Below the pieces are notes generated by a model. The model saw only the letters and a list, made by a program, of their open reading frames with translations. It did not search any database and had not been told where the DNA came from. A stretch of 64,000 bases of DNA, taken from assembly GCA_902168105.1 (NCBI GenBank), contig CABHOY010000019.1, positions 434,001 through 498,000 of the forward strand, written 5' to 3'. This DNA comes from an uncultured Flavihumibacter sp. GTDB lineage: Bacteria > Bacteroidota > Bacteroidia > Chitinophagales > Chitinophagaceae. The position numbers were made by a program, and so were the translations under genes. Of the stretch, positions 9,097-17,910 are shown piece by piece (position 1 is the stretch's first letter; every line of letters starts with the position of its first letter).

Positions 9097-10275
9097 TTAC
9101 AATTTGGTAATGCGGAACCAGTTAATGTTCCATCCACCTGTTTGGGCGAAAACGCCAAAGTTGTAGGTGCCGGCATTGATAGTAACGTTGTGCGAAATGG
9201 TCGTCCAGTTCTGCCATCCTCCTGTAGAAGGAACGTCCAGATAACCGAGCACGTTTGCACCTGCATTTACATCGAGCGACAAACGGCCGCCACCGCTCTG
9301 GCTGGCTACACGGTATTCCACTTTGTAAGTGCCGGTAGTAGGAATAGTTACAGCAGGATATGCCATCCAGTCGCCGGTTTCAATATAACCAACGTTTGAA
9401 CCGCCACCGGTATCAGTTGTACCTTCTATCTGTACGCCAGACATTGAACTGTACGATTCCGCCTGAATAGTTTGAGTGAAGCCGCCCGGATTGGTGCCTC
9501 CACCGTCCTGGTAAACTCTTACATAGTCTACGTACATTTTACCTGGCAAGGCGCCATTGTTCACATTAAAGCCAGGCCAGTTACCACCAATGGCAAAGTT
9601 GAGCAGGAGGAAGAAATCCTTATGGAATTCATCTGTGCCGCCCACACTGTTGGCAATGTTGATCACATTATACTGTGCACCGTCTACAAACCATCTGATG
9701 GCATTTGCATCCCATTCAATGCTGTAAACATGATAGCCAGTCACACCTACAGGTGTAGTGCCTCCATAAGAAGCATGGAGCCCGTTGGTACCTGTCCAGT
9801 GTACAGTACCATTTACTTCTGCATTTGTGTTCACATGTTCCATGATATCTATTTCACCACAGGAAGGCCATCCGAAGCCAGGCTGATTAATGTTGCTGCC
9901 CAGCATCCAGAAAGCAGGCCAGGAACCTGTGAAAGATGGAATAGCAATACGGGCTTCTATCTTGCCGTATTTCCATGATTTTCTGCCCTGGGTTTTCATA
10001 CGGGCAGACGTGTAGTTCATACCGCCAAAGCTCTCCTGTTTGGCCGTGATCACCAACTGACCATTTTCGATAGTGGCGTTTTCGCGACGATAGTACTGTA
10101 ATTCATTGTTGCCCCATCCTCCGGAACCGGTACCGGTTTCGAATACCCAATCGGGGCCTATACTGTTCGTAAATTCGTCCTGCCAGACCAGCTGCCAGTT
10201 CTGGGCTGATGCGGCGCTTCCTGCAAGCGCCAGACCAGCGGTTAACATAAGGGACAATTTTAATGATCGCATCAT
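9097..10275 (-). CDS. GH16 endo-beta-1,3(4)-glucanase (laminarinase-like) with CBM6
   Basis: This 392-residue enzyme should cut beta-1,3-glucan, for example of fungal walls or laminarin. A signal peptide (1-24) leads into a GH16 jelly roll (about 27-250) with the catalytic motif GEIDIMEH at 140-147; E141 is the nucleophile, D143 the helper and E146 the acid/base. A CBM6 domain fills about 265-392 and is strikingly similar to the CBM6 of the neighbouring GH18 chitinase. Unlike its four secreted neighbours it has no T9SS sorting domain: the frame stops right after the CBM6. It may therefore stay periplasmic or leave by another route. It lies 80 bp after the GH18 gene and 38 bp before the protease. 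Confidence 0.95.
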   Translation of the reverse strand: MMRSLKLSLMLTAGLALAGSAASAQNWQLVWQDEFTNSIGPDWVFETGTGSGGWGNNELQYYRRENATIENGQLVITAKQESFGGMNYTSARMKTQGRKSWKYGKIEARIAIPSFTGSWPAFWMLGSNINQPGFGWPSCGEIDIMEHVNTNAEVNGTVHWTGTNGLHASYGGTTPVGVTGYHVYSIEWDANAIRWFVDGAQYNVINIANSVGGTDEFHKDFFLLLNFAIGGNWPGFNVNNGALPGKMYVDYVRVYQDGGGTNPGGFTQTIQAESYSSMSGVQIEGTTDTGGGSNVGYIETGDWMAYPAVTIPTTGTYKVEYRVASQSGGGRLSLDVNAGANVLGYLDVPSTGGWQNWTTISHNVTINAGTYNFGVFAQTGGWNINWFRITKL

Positions 10276-10313
10276 AAAAAGGGTTTTGTTTAAAATGGTT
10301 AATAAAAGGGACT

Positions 10314-10346
10314 GTAAAAAAGGGAAACACTCTCCGCCGGAGGCTA
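10314..10346. repeat. Left copy of a ~33-bp inverted repeat flanking the GH18-CBM6 gene
   Basis: Read on the minus strand this segment is GCCTCCGG, a short variable part, then AGTGTTTCCCTTTT and TAC. The same pattern occurs on the plus strand at 12039-12071, so the two copies face each other across the chitinase gene. The minus-strand reading ends in a T-run just after the chitinase stop codon at 10356, so this copy could also act as a terminator. Confidence 0.6.
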
Positions 10347-10355
10347 CGGTTCAGA

Positions 10356-11963
10356 TTATCTCTTCACGAATTTCTGAGTAACTTTCTTCTCACCTTTGGT
10401 ATATACCAGCAGGTAGGTACCTGAAGGCAACGCATCTACGCTGATGTTGCTAACGCCACCTTTGGCATTCAGCACCTGTTTACCATTCAGATCATAGATA
10501 GTAATGATACCTCCTGGCTGGTTGAAGTCGCCTTTCAGGTTCAGTGAAGTAGCAACCGGGTTAGGGAACAATAAAGGTGCTTTTTCAGCAGCTTGGCTCT
10601 CTAATACAGGTTTTACACTTGTTGCAGCTACAGTTTTAGCAGCAGCAGATACTTTTGTAATACGGATCCAGTTGATGTTCCAGCCACCTGACTGTGCATA
10701 GATACCTACTGAATAGGTACCTGCTGTAGCCACATTCACGTTATGTGAGATAGTGGTCCAGGTCTGCCATCCACCGGTAACAGGTACGTTCAGGTAACCC
10801 AGTACGATAGAGCCTGAATTGAGGTCGAGTGATAACTGACCACCAGTGCTCTGACTAGCTACCCTGTACTCTACCTTGTAAGTACCGGAAGTCGGGAAAT
10901 TGATGTTGGAATATGCCATCCAGTCCCCGGTTTCAATGTAACCCACGTTAGAACCTCCATCTGTATCAGTGCAAGCCTCAACCTGTACACCTGACATAGA
11001 AGTATAGTTCTCTGCCTGGATCAGGCCAGCGGGAGGAGGATTAGTACCACCACGTTCCTGCTTAACCTGGTAGATAGCGCTCAGCAAAGAGTTGCCATTG
11101 TTAACATCCTGAGACAGTTCCCACATCATGATACCACCGCCATTATCAAAAGCCAGGTTGGTTTTTGATTTGATGGTTGGAATACCGTTGTAGTAGTCGC
11201 CTCCGAAATAGTCAGAGTTTGGACTAGCACCCTGATTCAGCAATGTTGCATAGCTGTTCCAGGAAGGACGCGCATAGAAAGGAACGCCTAATACTGCCTT
11301 AGATTTAGGCAGGCCCCTGCCGGTCCAGTAAGACAGTGACTGAGACGCATAAGAGTAAGTAGAGTGTTCGTAATTATTATAATCATAAGCCATTAGGTTT
11401 AAGAAATCAACTACATTGAATACTCCGTTGAGGATGCTGGAGCCACCGGTACCAACAACAGCTGCTGTCAGCAGTTTGCCCTGCGCATGTAACGCATTGG
11501 ACAACTGTGTCATCAGTGTAAGGTAGTTATTGGCAGAAGCTCCGTCATTCGGATACTCCCAGTCCATGTCAACGCCATCCAGTCCGTATTGGTTTACGAA
11601 ACCGATCAGGGCGTTTACAAAATTGGTACGGTAGGTAGCATTTGCAGCAAGTGCTTCAAATGCACCATCATCACCGTTGTTCCAACCTCCTACTGCAATC
11701 AGCACTTTCACACCATTGGCGTGACCGCTGCTAACCAGACTGGATAATTTGGAAGGATTTTCGATAGGTTGCAACCCACCGGTGTAAGTTGGTAATGCGA
11801 AGGCGTAATTAATGTGCGTCAGCTTACTGTACTGGATCGCACTTACACTACCCGACCAGGAAGGCATATAACCTACTACCTTGAATTGGGCGAATGTTTG
11901 AACGGACATGAACGCACCTGCTGCAAGAAGCAGACATGCTTTGATCCATTTGGTTGTTTTCAT
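10356..11963 (-). CDS. GH18 chitinase with CBM6 and T9SS type A sorting domain
   Basis: This 535-residue secreted enzyme should hydrolyse chitin. A signal peptide (1-25) is followed by a compact GH18 TIM barrel (about 27-305) with the catalytic motif DGVDMDWE at 129-136 (E136 is the proton donor) and the substrate-site segments IAVGGW and MAYDYNNY. A CBM6 (about 313-440) follows, nearly the same as that of the GH16 gene downstream, then a T9SS type A sorting domain (about 460-535, LLFPNPVATSLNLKG to the end). The gene is flanked by a pair of ~33-bp inverted repeats (10314-10346 and 12039-12071). It probably heads a transcript that continues into GH16 and the protease. Confidence 0.96.
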   Translation of the reverse strand: MKTTKWIKACLLLAAGAFMSVQTFAQFKVVGYMPSWSGSVSAIQYSKLTHINYAFALPTYTGGLQPIENPSKLSSLVSSGHANGVKVLIAVGGWNNGDDGAFEALAANATYRTNFVNALIGFVNQYGLDGVDMDWEYPNDGASANNYLTLMTQLSNALHAQGKLLTAAVVGTGGSSILNGVFNVVDFLNLMAYDYNNYEHSTYSYASQSLSYWTGRGLPKSKAVLGVPFYARPSWNSYATLLNQGASPNSDYFGGDYYNGIPTIKSKTNLAFDNGGGIMMWELSQDVNNGNSLLSAIYQVKQERGGTNPPPAGLIQAENYTSMSGVQVEACTDTDGGSNVGYIETGDWMAYSNINFPTSGTYKVEYRVASQSTGGQLSLDLNSGSIVLGYLNVPVTGGWQTWTTISHNVNVATAGTYSVGIYAQSGGWNINWIRITKVSAAAKTVAATSVKPVLESQAAEKAPLLFPNPVATSLNLKGDFNQPGGIITIYDLNGKQVLNAKGGVSNISVDALPSGTYLLVYTKGEKKVTQKFVKR

Positions 11964-12023
11964 GCTCTGTTTGTTTTGAGGGATTTAAAATGTGCCGGTG
12001 ATTAACCGTGCATTGCCATATTA

Positions 12024-12102
12024 CAAGTTCTGCCCATTGCCTCCGGACAAAGAAGTGTTTCCCTTTTATACTTTTTATTCAAGAAGTGTAAAGCAGAACT
12101 TG
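12024..12102. repeat. Inverted repeat region upstream of the GH18-CBM6 gene
   Basis: CAAGTTCTGC at 12024-12033 is repeated as GCAGAACTTG at 12093-12102. Between them lie the right copy of the ~33-bp element that flanks the chitinase gene (12039-12071) and two copies of AGAAGTGT. The sequence CTGCTTTACACTT (minus strand, 12085-12097) resembles CTGCTTTATACACTT (minus strand, 13689-13703), which is upstream of the next gene. The region is the 5' leader or promoter of the chitinase gene and may carry regulator sites. Confidence 0.5.
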
Positions 12103-12125
12103 CAACAAGGATATATTTCAAATGG

Positions 12126-13583
12126 TTATTGCTTCACAAACTGACGGGTGATCACGTTGCCGTTCTTATTAACAACAAGTGTGTATACTCCCGCCCCTAG
12201 CCTGGACAGGTCCAATCTGTTGTTGATATTCCTGAGTGACATAACCGGTCTTCCTGTCAGGTCAAATACCTGCATGAATGCACCAGTGAGGTCCTCATCG
12301 GCTGTCAGCCTTAGTTCACTGCCGGCCGGATTAGGATAGAGGATAAATCCATTTAGTACAGGCACCGAAGAAGTGTTTGCCTTCTGTCCTGCTTCATCAG
12401 AAACAGTTCTCGCACCGCTACCTGAACGTACTATCAGGGAGCTTGCCAGGTCATTCCAGCTTTCGTCTACCAGGCAGGAATTACTGCTTGTAACAGCAAG
12501 GGAATTACCGCCGAAGTTATCGTTTACGTACAGGCGTGTACTATAGCCGCTGTTTACGTTTACAGATGAGATGTCATCATTCCTGATACCAAAGGAAAGC
12601 AGTCTTGCAAGTGTGTAATCACCCGTTGGCAAACTGATACCCAGTCCGCCGTAATTACAATCCCGGTAAAAAGTAACTGCCGCTGTATTGAGGGTACCGC
12701 CGCCAAATACATTTCTGATGGCAGTAGCATAAGCTGCCGTTTGTGAACTGTTATCAATATCATCATACAGCCACATAAATCCACCTTTGACACGTGCACT
12801 GCATGCATTCTTCCAGGTAGTTAGCTGGCTTTGTACCTGTGCTGTTGTTTTCTCTGCATCCCATAAACCGGCGGATACCGGTATAGTTCCGAAGTTCCAG
12901 TTACAGGGAGAGTTATTACGGCCGCCGGAATAACATTGCAGATCAATTCTGTCAACTGTTCCCGGTCGCTGATTATTGGTATTGGTCGCTACGCTCGTCC
13001 AGAAACCGGAGTTGGTATACGGACACAGGCTCACTTTGAATCCAAGATTGCCTAGCATCACCGCTAGTGCGGTTGCGGAACTTACATCATATGTGCTTTC
13101 GTCATCAAAGCCGATCGCATCCACCATTGGGAACGTATTCCGCAATGCCTGAAAGTTCCGGTAAAGAATGCTGCCGGTGCCTGTACCCTGCGATGCAATG
13201 AGGTTCCGTATGTTGGCAAAAGTAGACGATCCCCAGGCGCTGAGACAAAACTCCAGCCTGTTGATCGTAGTAGGCGCAGACTTCAGTCTGGCCATATCAT
13301 CCACAAAATTGGGATAAGAACTTCCTCCTATGTAAGTGCCATTCTGCACCAGGGGAAACTCTGCATTGAAGTTGAAATTACCGCTGGCATCAATGTGAAT
13401 GGTCCACACCACTACATATGTATATCCTGAATTTCTCAGCTCATTGATGGCATAACTGCGGTTCTTGTAAATGGGGCCTCCTCCGTAAATACCTGATTGC
13501 GCCAGCACCGTTAGGTGGCCGGCTGCAATCAGGACAGGAATAATAAAGATCTTAGAAAATAAACGTGTAAATTTTTTCATCAT
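12126..13583 (-). CDS. EndoH-like GH18 domain protein with beta/gamma-crystallin and T9SS type A sorting domains
   Basis: This 485-residue secreted protein has a signal peptide (about 1-28), a TIM-barrel-like domain (about 30-290), a beta/gamma-crystallin domain (about 305-390) and a T9SS type A sorting domain (about 412-485, LYPNPAGSELRL to the end). The segment DAIGFDDE at 155-162 fits the GH18 pattern DxxDxDxE and is closest to the DGVDFDDE form of EndoH-type endo-beta-N-acetylglucosaminidases. The third key position is Gly158 instead of Asp, while D160 and E162 are kept. An N-glycan- or chitin-cleaving role is inferred; a non-catalytic lectin-like role is also possible. It lies between two chitinase genes on the same strand. 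Confidence 0.75.
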   Translation of the reverse strand: MMKKFTRLFSKIFIIPVLIAAGHLTVLAQSGIYGGGPIYKNRSYAINELRNSGYTYVVVWTIHIDASGNFNFNAEFPLVQNGTYIGGSSYPNFVDDMARLKSAPTTINRLEFCLSAWGSSTFANIRNLIASQGTGTGSILYRNFQALRNTFPMVDAIGFDDESTYDVSSATALAVMLGNLGFKVSLCPYTNSGFWTSVATNTNNQRPGTVDRIDLQCYSGGRNNSPCNWNFGTIPVSAGLWDAEKTTAQVQSQLTTWKNACSARVKGGFMWLYDDIDNSSQTAAYATAIRNVFGGGTLNTAAVTFYRDCNYGGLGISLPTGDYTLARLLSFGIRNDDISSVNVNSGYSTRLYVNDNFGGNSLAVTSSNSCLVDESWNDLASSLIVRSGSGARTVSDEAGQKANTSSVPVLNGFILYPNPAGSELRLTADEDLTGAFMQVFDLTGRPVMSLRNINNRLDLSRLGAGVYTLVVNKNGNVITRQFVKQ

Positions 13584-13753
13584 ACTATGGAATTTAGCGT
13601 TATCTGATACCAGTTATTATGAGGGAGGTGAAGGGGGCGCTCAAGGCCTGCTCCACAGAAAGAGCGTATTAATTACAGTATTTCTGAAAAGTGTATAAAG
13701 CAGCATATTGACTCTCTTTAGAAGACATGGTTGACAGAAAGATCAGAAATTAA

Positions 13754-13805
13754 GGATCAGGAACTAAGAATATCGCAACAACAATGATCTCTTAGCTCCT
13801 GATCC
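13754..13805. terminator. Hairpin with 16-bp arms after the large chitinase gene
   Basis: Positions 13754-13769 pair with 13790-13805 with one mismatch, separated by a 20-nt loop. It lies just after the stop codon of the large chitinase (13819), so it is a likely terminator, although no long T-run follows on the minus strand. The arms carry the motif ATCAGGAACTAAG, which recurs in another intergenic inverted repeat at 25226-25367, so it may be a dispersed repeat element. Confidence 0.6.
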
Positions 13806-13818
13806 CTAAAAATACCTG

Positions 13819-16800
13819 TTACAGGCGTATTACTTTCGCAGTGCCTTTACGGCTGCTCTTCAGATTGCTGGTTTTCAGTATCCAGGAACCTGCCGGTACC
13901 TGAGAAACATCCAGATCAACTGTTTGCTGGCCTTTACCGGCTGCGATATATTGTTTACGAATAATAGCGTTACCGCCAGTGCTCCACAATTCGATCAGTA
14001 CTTTTTCACCTGCTGCTGCATTGAACTGTACTTTCAGTACGTTACCTGTCAGCGGGTTAGGGAATACCAGTACTTTCTCACTTCCAACAACTGCATCAGG
14101 TACCGGAGATACTGCCGCTATTCTGGCTGCTCCGCAAGCACCCAGTGGTTTCCACCACCAGTCAGCTGTACCAGGAGTTACATTATACAGTCCGTTAGAC
14201 AGGCTTTCATACAGGTTACCGTTGTATACCACTTTATCGCCCAGGTTGTAAACCGCAGGATATGTCTGATAAGTTGGTACACCTGCACAGTTACCGGTGT
14301 TACCACCGTTACCTACCTGGATAGATACTGCCGCGCTGGTAGTTTTACCGTTGGCGTTATCAGTTGCTACAGCGGTGATGCTATAAGAACCTGCTGCAAC
14401 ATTGCTCCATGTGTAAGTGTACGGACTTGCTGCAACTTCACCCAGTTTGCTGCTGCCATTGAAGAATTCAACTTTGGAAACAGTACCGTCAGCATCTGAA
14501 GCAGTAGCCTGGATGGTTACTGTAGCAGGCGCTGTAAATGAAGCACCGCTTGCAGGAGATGTGATAGATACAGCCGGAGCCTGGTTACCAGGATTTGTAC
14601 CGCCACAATCACGTACATATGTCCAAACCTGTCCAGCACCACTGTGGGTATCAGGCTGATCGCCCTGTGTCCACCAATTTGCAGAGTATACCTTGCCGTT
14701 ATAAACAGCTTGTTGGCTACCGGTATAAACTAAGGTAGGTGACCATGCTGCAATACCATCGCAGGTATTACCACCTGTGCCATTTACGGTTACGGATATT
14801 GCAGAAGATGTGGAAACTGCACCACCGTTATCAGTAGCAACAGCTGTGAGGCTATAAGTACCTGCGGCTACGTTAGTCCATGAATAAGAATAAGGACTTG
14901 TTGCATCTTCGCCCAGTTTGCTGCTACCATTGTAGAATTCAACTTTAGCGATAGAACCATCAGCATCAGAAGCGTTAGCCGTAATAGTGATGGATGCAGG
15001 TGCATTGAAAGTAGCTCCTGCAGATGGAGATGTGATGCTCACTACCGGAGACTGGTTACCCGGATTAGAACCGAAGAAATAAGGATAGTAGTTAGAAGCG
15101 AACTCTCTGTTGTGTGCGTTATCCCAATTGACAGACCATGTCATGATACCACGCATACCAGCATACCCACCAGCTTTACGCAGTGTGTAAGCACCACCAA
15201 AAGACTGGCCTTTGGTCAGATAGTTCAGCGCTTTCTTCACTTCAGCAGGCTGCGTATAACCGCTACCTGCAGCACCTGGCGCAGCTGGCAAACCAAATGC
15301 TACCTGGTCTTCACGCAATGCAGGGAAAGTCTGGCTTGTACCTGACACTGGGAAACCTTGTAACAGCATTTCAGTCATCGCTACGATGAAATCAGCAGTA
15401 GCTGAGTTGTATACTTTATTGTCAAGACCATTTACAGAACCTGTGTTATACAGCTGTGGCTGGATCCAGGACAGTTCGTTACGCAGACCGTAAATGATAG
15501 GCAGGTAAGCGCCTACAAGCGGAGAATAAGTGCTGCTGTAAGCAGTTTGTACATAGTAAGTTTCAGGAGCCATTGTCAGCAGACAGTTTTTACCCTGACC
15601 CTTACGGTAAGTGATGATCTCTTTTACGGCAGAGATCAGGTTTACCACTTTAGGCGTAGTTGGCGCCATGAAGTTGTTATCGCCGTTGTTCAGAATTAAA
15701 GAAGTACCACCTTCGATATCGATATCGAAACCATCGAAGTTGTAAGTATCCAGCAGAGATTTCATGCTGTTAACGAAAGATGTTCTGTTAGCGGCAGTAG
15801 CCAGTACGATCGTACCGGTTTCACCACCTAATGACAGTAACACTTTCTTACCCTGTGACTGCAGTGTAGCAATATCAGCTTTGAAGTCAGCTACAGTCGT
15901 TCCTTCCGGAACAAAGTTCACAGTAGCCAGGTCGCTGCTGGTAGTGCCAAATGCAACTTCAATTACATTGTAACGGCTGTCTACATCGCGTAAGCGGATA
16001 TATGGAGAAGAAGCATTGTTCCAGTTCTGCCAGTAACCCACGAGCACTTTATCAGTAGCGGGAGGTGGATCAACAGTACCGCCATTGTTAACGGTAACAG
16101 ACACTGCGGAAGAGGTAGTTGAAGCGCCTGAATTATCAGTAGCTACAGCGGTGATGCTGTAAGTACCGATAGCTACGTTGCTCCAGGTAATGCTGTACGG
16201 AGCGACTGAATCAGTACCCAGGCTGGTAGAACCGTTAAAGAACTGTACCCTTCTGATGCTGCCATCGCTGTCAGTAGCATTAGCGCTAACAGTGATGCTT
16301 GCCGGCGCAGTGAATGTTGCATTCGCTGCAGGTGCAGTCAGGTTTACAGATGGCGCCTGATTTACAGGGGTGCTGCCATCAGCAAAGGTTGCGTTGATCT
16401 TGTTTACCAGAGGAGAAGTAGTGTTAGGACAATAGATAAGCTTGCCCTTAGCAACGGTACTGCTGGTCATGTTCAGCATGTCTCCGTATACCTGCCAGAT
16501 AATTACACCTGCCAGTCCATTGTCCTTGATATATTTAGCCTTTTCTCCTACAGAGCGCTCGTTATCATAGCTCAGGAAATAGTTGCCTTTTGTTTTGTAA
16601 GGAACTTTTGCCACATCATCCCAACCTTCAGTCCATCCTGAACTGGTTTGCTGAAGAATGTAGCTGTAGTTCGGCGTACCGTCCCACAGGTCTTTTGCCC
16701 AGTTGGTATAATCAGCACTGGTCTGGATAGGACCATCCGGCTGTACCGTTTCTGCACGTTTGGAAGTAGCGCCATTCAGTGCAGCAGCACCGGTAGTAAC

Positions 16801-17910
16801 TACACCACGACCATAGAAAGGAGCACCAATGTTTACTTTAGACATATTTACGCCCAGCGCTCTCAGTGCTTTTACAGTTGCATCTACAGAGAAGTTGCTG
16901 TATTCAGCACCAGGATAATCGTACAGAGGAGCATTATGACCGGCTTTATTAGACCATCCGCCATTGTAGTCGTAGGTCATCATGTTGTAATAATTCATTG
17001 AATTATTCAGACGAGGCCAATCAAAACCCTGCAGTTTAGCAGGAGAAGCGGCGAAAGCTGCTGTGATCAGTTTATTAGGACCGATAGCAGTTCTTACTGC
17101 TTCTACCAGCAGTGCGAAGTTTGTGTAATCGGCAGTGCTGTATCTTTCGATGTTCATACCCGGATCGTTAGGGTATTCCCAATCGAAGTCGATACCGTCA
17201 AAGCCCATGTTGATCAGGTCTACGCAATTAGCTACGAACCTGGCGCGTTTGGTTGCATCAGCCGCCATTTCAGGGTAGTGTTTACACATACTCCAGCCGC
17301 CAATAGAAGCCATTACTTTTACGCCTTTGGAATGTGCCAGGTCCAATACACCCTGTGCGCCACCCTGTTTAGGAACAGACAATGGGAAAACGCCTGTTTT
17401 GCCCGTATTTACATTTTTCCAGCCGCTGCCTTCATTACGATATCCGAGGGTATAAGGATAACTGCCCTCAGAGATATAATATATAGGAGCTTCCAGTTCA
17501 CCGTACAGCAGGAACATGTCCCAGCTGCTGTAAATGTCTTCATTTACTAATGCCGCAGGTTCCTGTACCTGACCTGCCTGGTAAATGTTCTTGTTACGGA
17601 AATCCCCGCTGTGCAGGGAACCATCTTTAGCTACACCGAAGAAAGAGAAGTTGAGGATGGTGTACTGTGAATAGTCTACGTTCAGCTGGTTGTAACCACC
17701 TTTGGGCACAATACCAGCCACGTCTTTCCATGCATCCCATTGGGTGATATATCCTATCACCTGTTTGTTGTGGTTCTTCGTCGTTGCGGGCACCTGCGGG
17801 CTAACCTGTGCCATGAGGGGGGATAAGCCCAGCATAAGCACCAGCAGCAGGAGTGCATGCCTTACATAATGGTATGGCAATGCGCTACGAAAGGTAAAAT
17901 TTACTTTCAT
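13819..17910 (-). CDS. Large secreted chitinase with two GH18 domains, CBM5/12-like and Ig-like modules, T9SS type A sorting domain
   Basis: This 1363-residue enzyme should degrade crystalline chitin outside the cell. After a signal peptide (about 1-34) come GH18 domain 1 (about 48-490, catalytic DGIDFDWE at 238-245), an Ig-like domain (about 520-608), GH18 domain 2 (about 621-980, DGFDIDIE at 726-733), an Ig-like domain (about 988-1080), a CBM5/12-like chitin-binding module (about 1085-1135, with AWSPTLVYTGSQQAVYNGKVY), a third Ig-like domain (about 1143-1228), a second CBM5/12-like module (about 1236-1285), and a T9SS type A sorting domain (about 1295-1363). Both active sites are intact, and the two barrels differ in type, as in the two-domain ChiA of Flavobacterium johnsoniae, where endo and exo action are combined. 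It has its own long upstream region. Confidence 0.96.
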   Translation of the reverse strand: MKVNFTFRSALPYHYVRHALLLLVLMLGLSPLMAQVSPQVPATTKNHNKQVIGYITQWDAWKDVAGIVPKGGYNQLNVDYSQYTILNFSFFGVAKDGSLHSGDFRNKNIYQAGQVQEPAALVNEDIYSSWDMFLLYGELEAPIYYISEGSYPYTLGYRNEGSGWKNVNTGKTGVFPLSVPKQGGAQGVLDLAHSKGVKVMASIGGWSMCKHYPEMAADATKRARFVANCVDLINMGFDGIDFDWEYPNDPGMNIERYSTADYTNFALLVEAVRTAIGPNKLITAAFAASPAKLQGFDWPRLNNSMNYYNMMTYDYNGGWSNKAGHNAPLYDYPGAEYSNFSVDATVKALRALGVNMSKVNIGAPFYGRGVVTTGAAALNGATSKRAETVQPDGPIQTSADYTNWAKDLWDGTPNYSYILQQTSSGWTEGWDDVAKVPYKTKGNYFLSYDNERSVGEKAKYIKDNGLAGVIIWQVYGDMLNMTSSTVAKGKLIYCPNTTSPLVNKINATFADGSTPVNQAPSVNLTAPAANATFTAPASITVSANATDSDGSIRRVQFFNGSTSLGTDSVAPYSITWSNVAIGTYSITAVATDNSGASTTSSAVSVTVNNGGTVDPPPATDKVLVGYWQNWNNASSPYIRLRDVDSRYNVIEVAFGTTSSDLATVNFVPEGTTVADFKADIATLQSQGKKVLLSLGGETGTIVLATAANRTSFVNSMKSLLDTYNFDGFDIDIEGGTSLILNNGDNNFMAPTTPKVVNLISAVKEIITYRKGQGKNCLLTMAPETYYVQTAYSSTYSPLVGAYLPIIYGLRNELSWIQPQLYNTGSVNGLDNKVYNSATADFIVAMTEMLLQGFPVSGTSQTFPALREDQVAFGLPAAPGAAGSGYTQPAEVKKALNYLTKGQSFGGAYTLRKAGGYAGMRGIMTWSVNWDNAHNREFASNYYPYFFGSNPGNQSPVVSITSPSAGATFNAPASITITANASDADGSIAKVEFYNGSSKLGEDATSPYSYSWTNVAAGTYSLTAVATDNGGAVSTSSAISVTVNGTGGNTCDGIAAWSPTLVYTGSQQAVYNGKVYSANWWTQGDQPDTHSGAGQVWTYVRDCGGTNPGNQAPAVSITSPASGASFTAPATVTIQATASDADGTVSKVEFFNGSSKLGEVAASPYTYTWSNVAAGSYSITAVATDNANGKTTSAAVSIQVGNGGNTGNCAGVPTYQTYPAVYNLGDKVVYNGNLYESLSNGLYNVTPGTADWWWKPLGACGAARIAAVSPVPDAVVGSEKVLVFPNPLTGNVLKVQFNAAAGEKVLIELWSTGGNAIIRKQYIAAGKGQQTVDLDVSQVPAGSWILKTSNLKSSRKGTAKVIRL

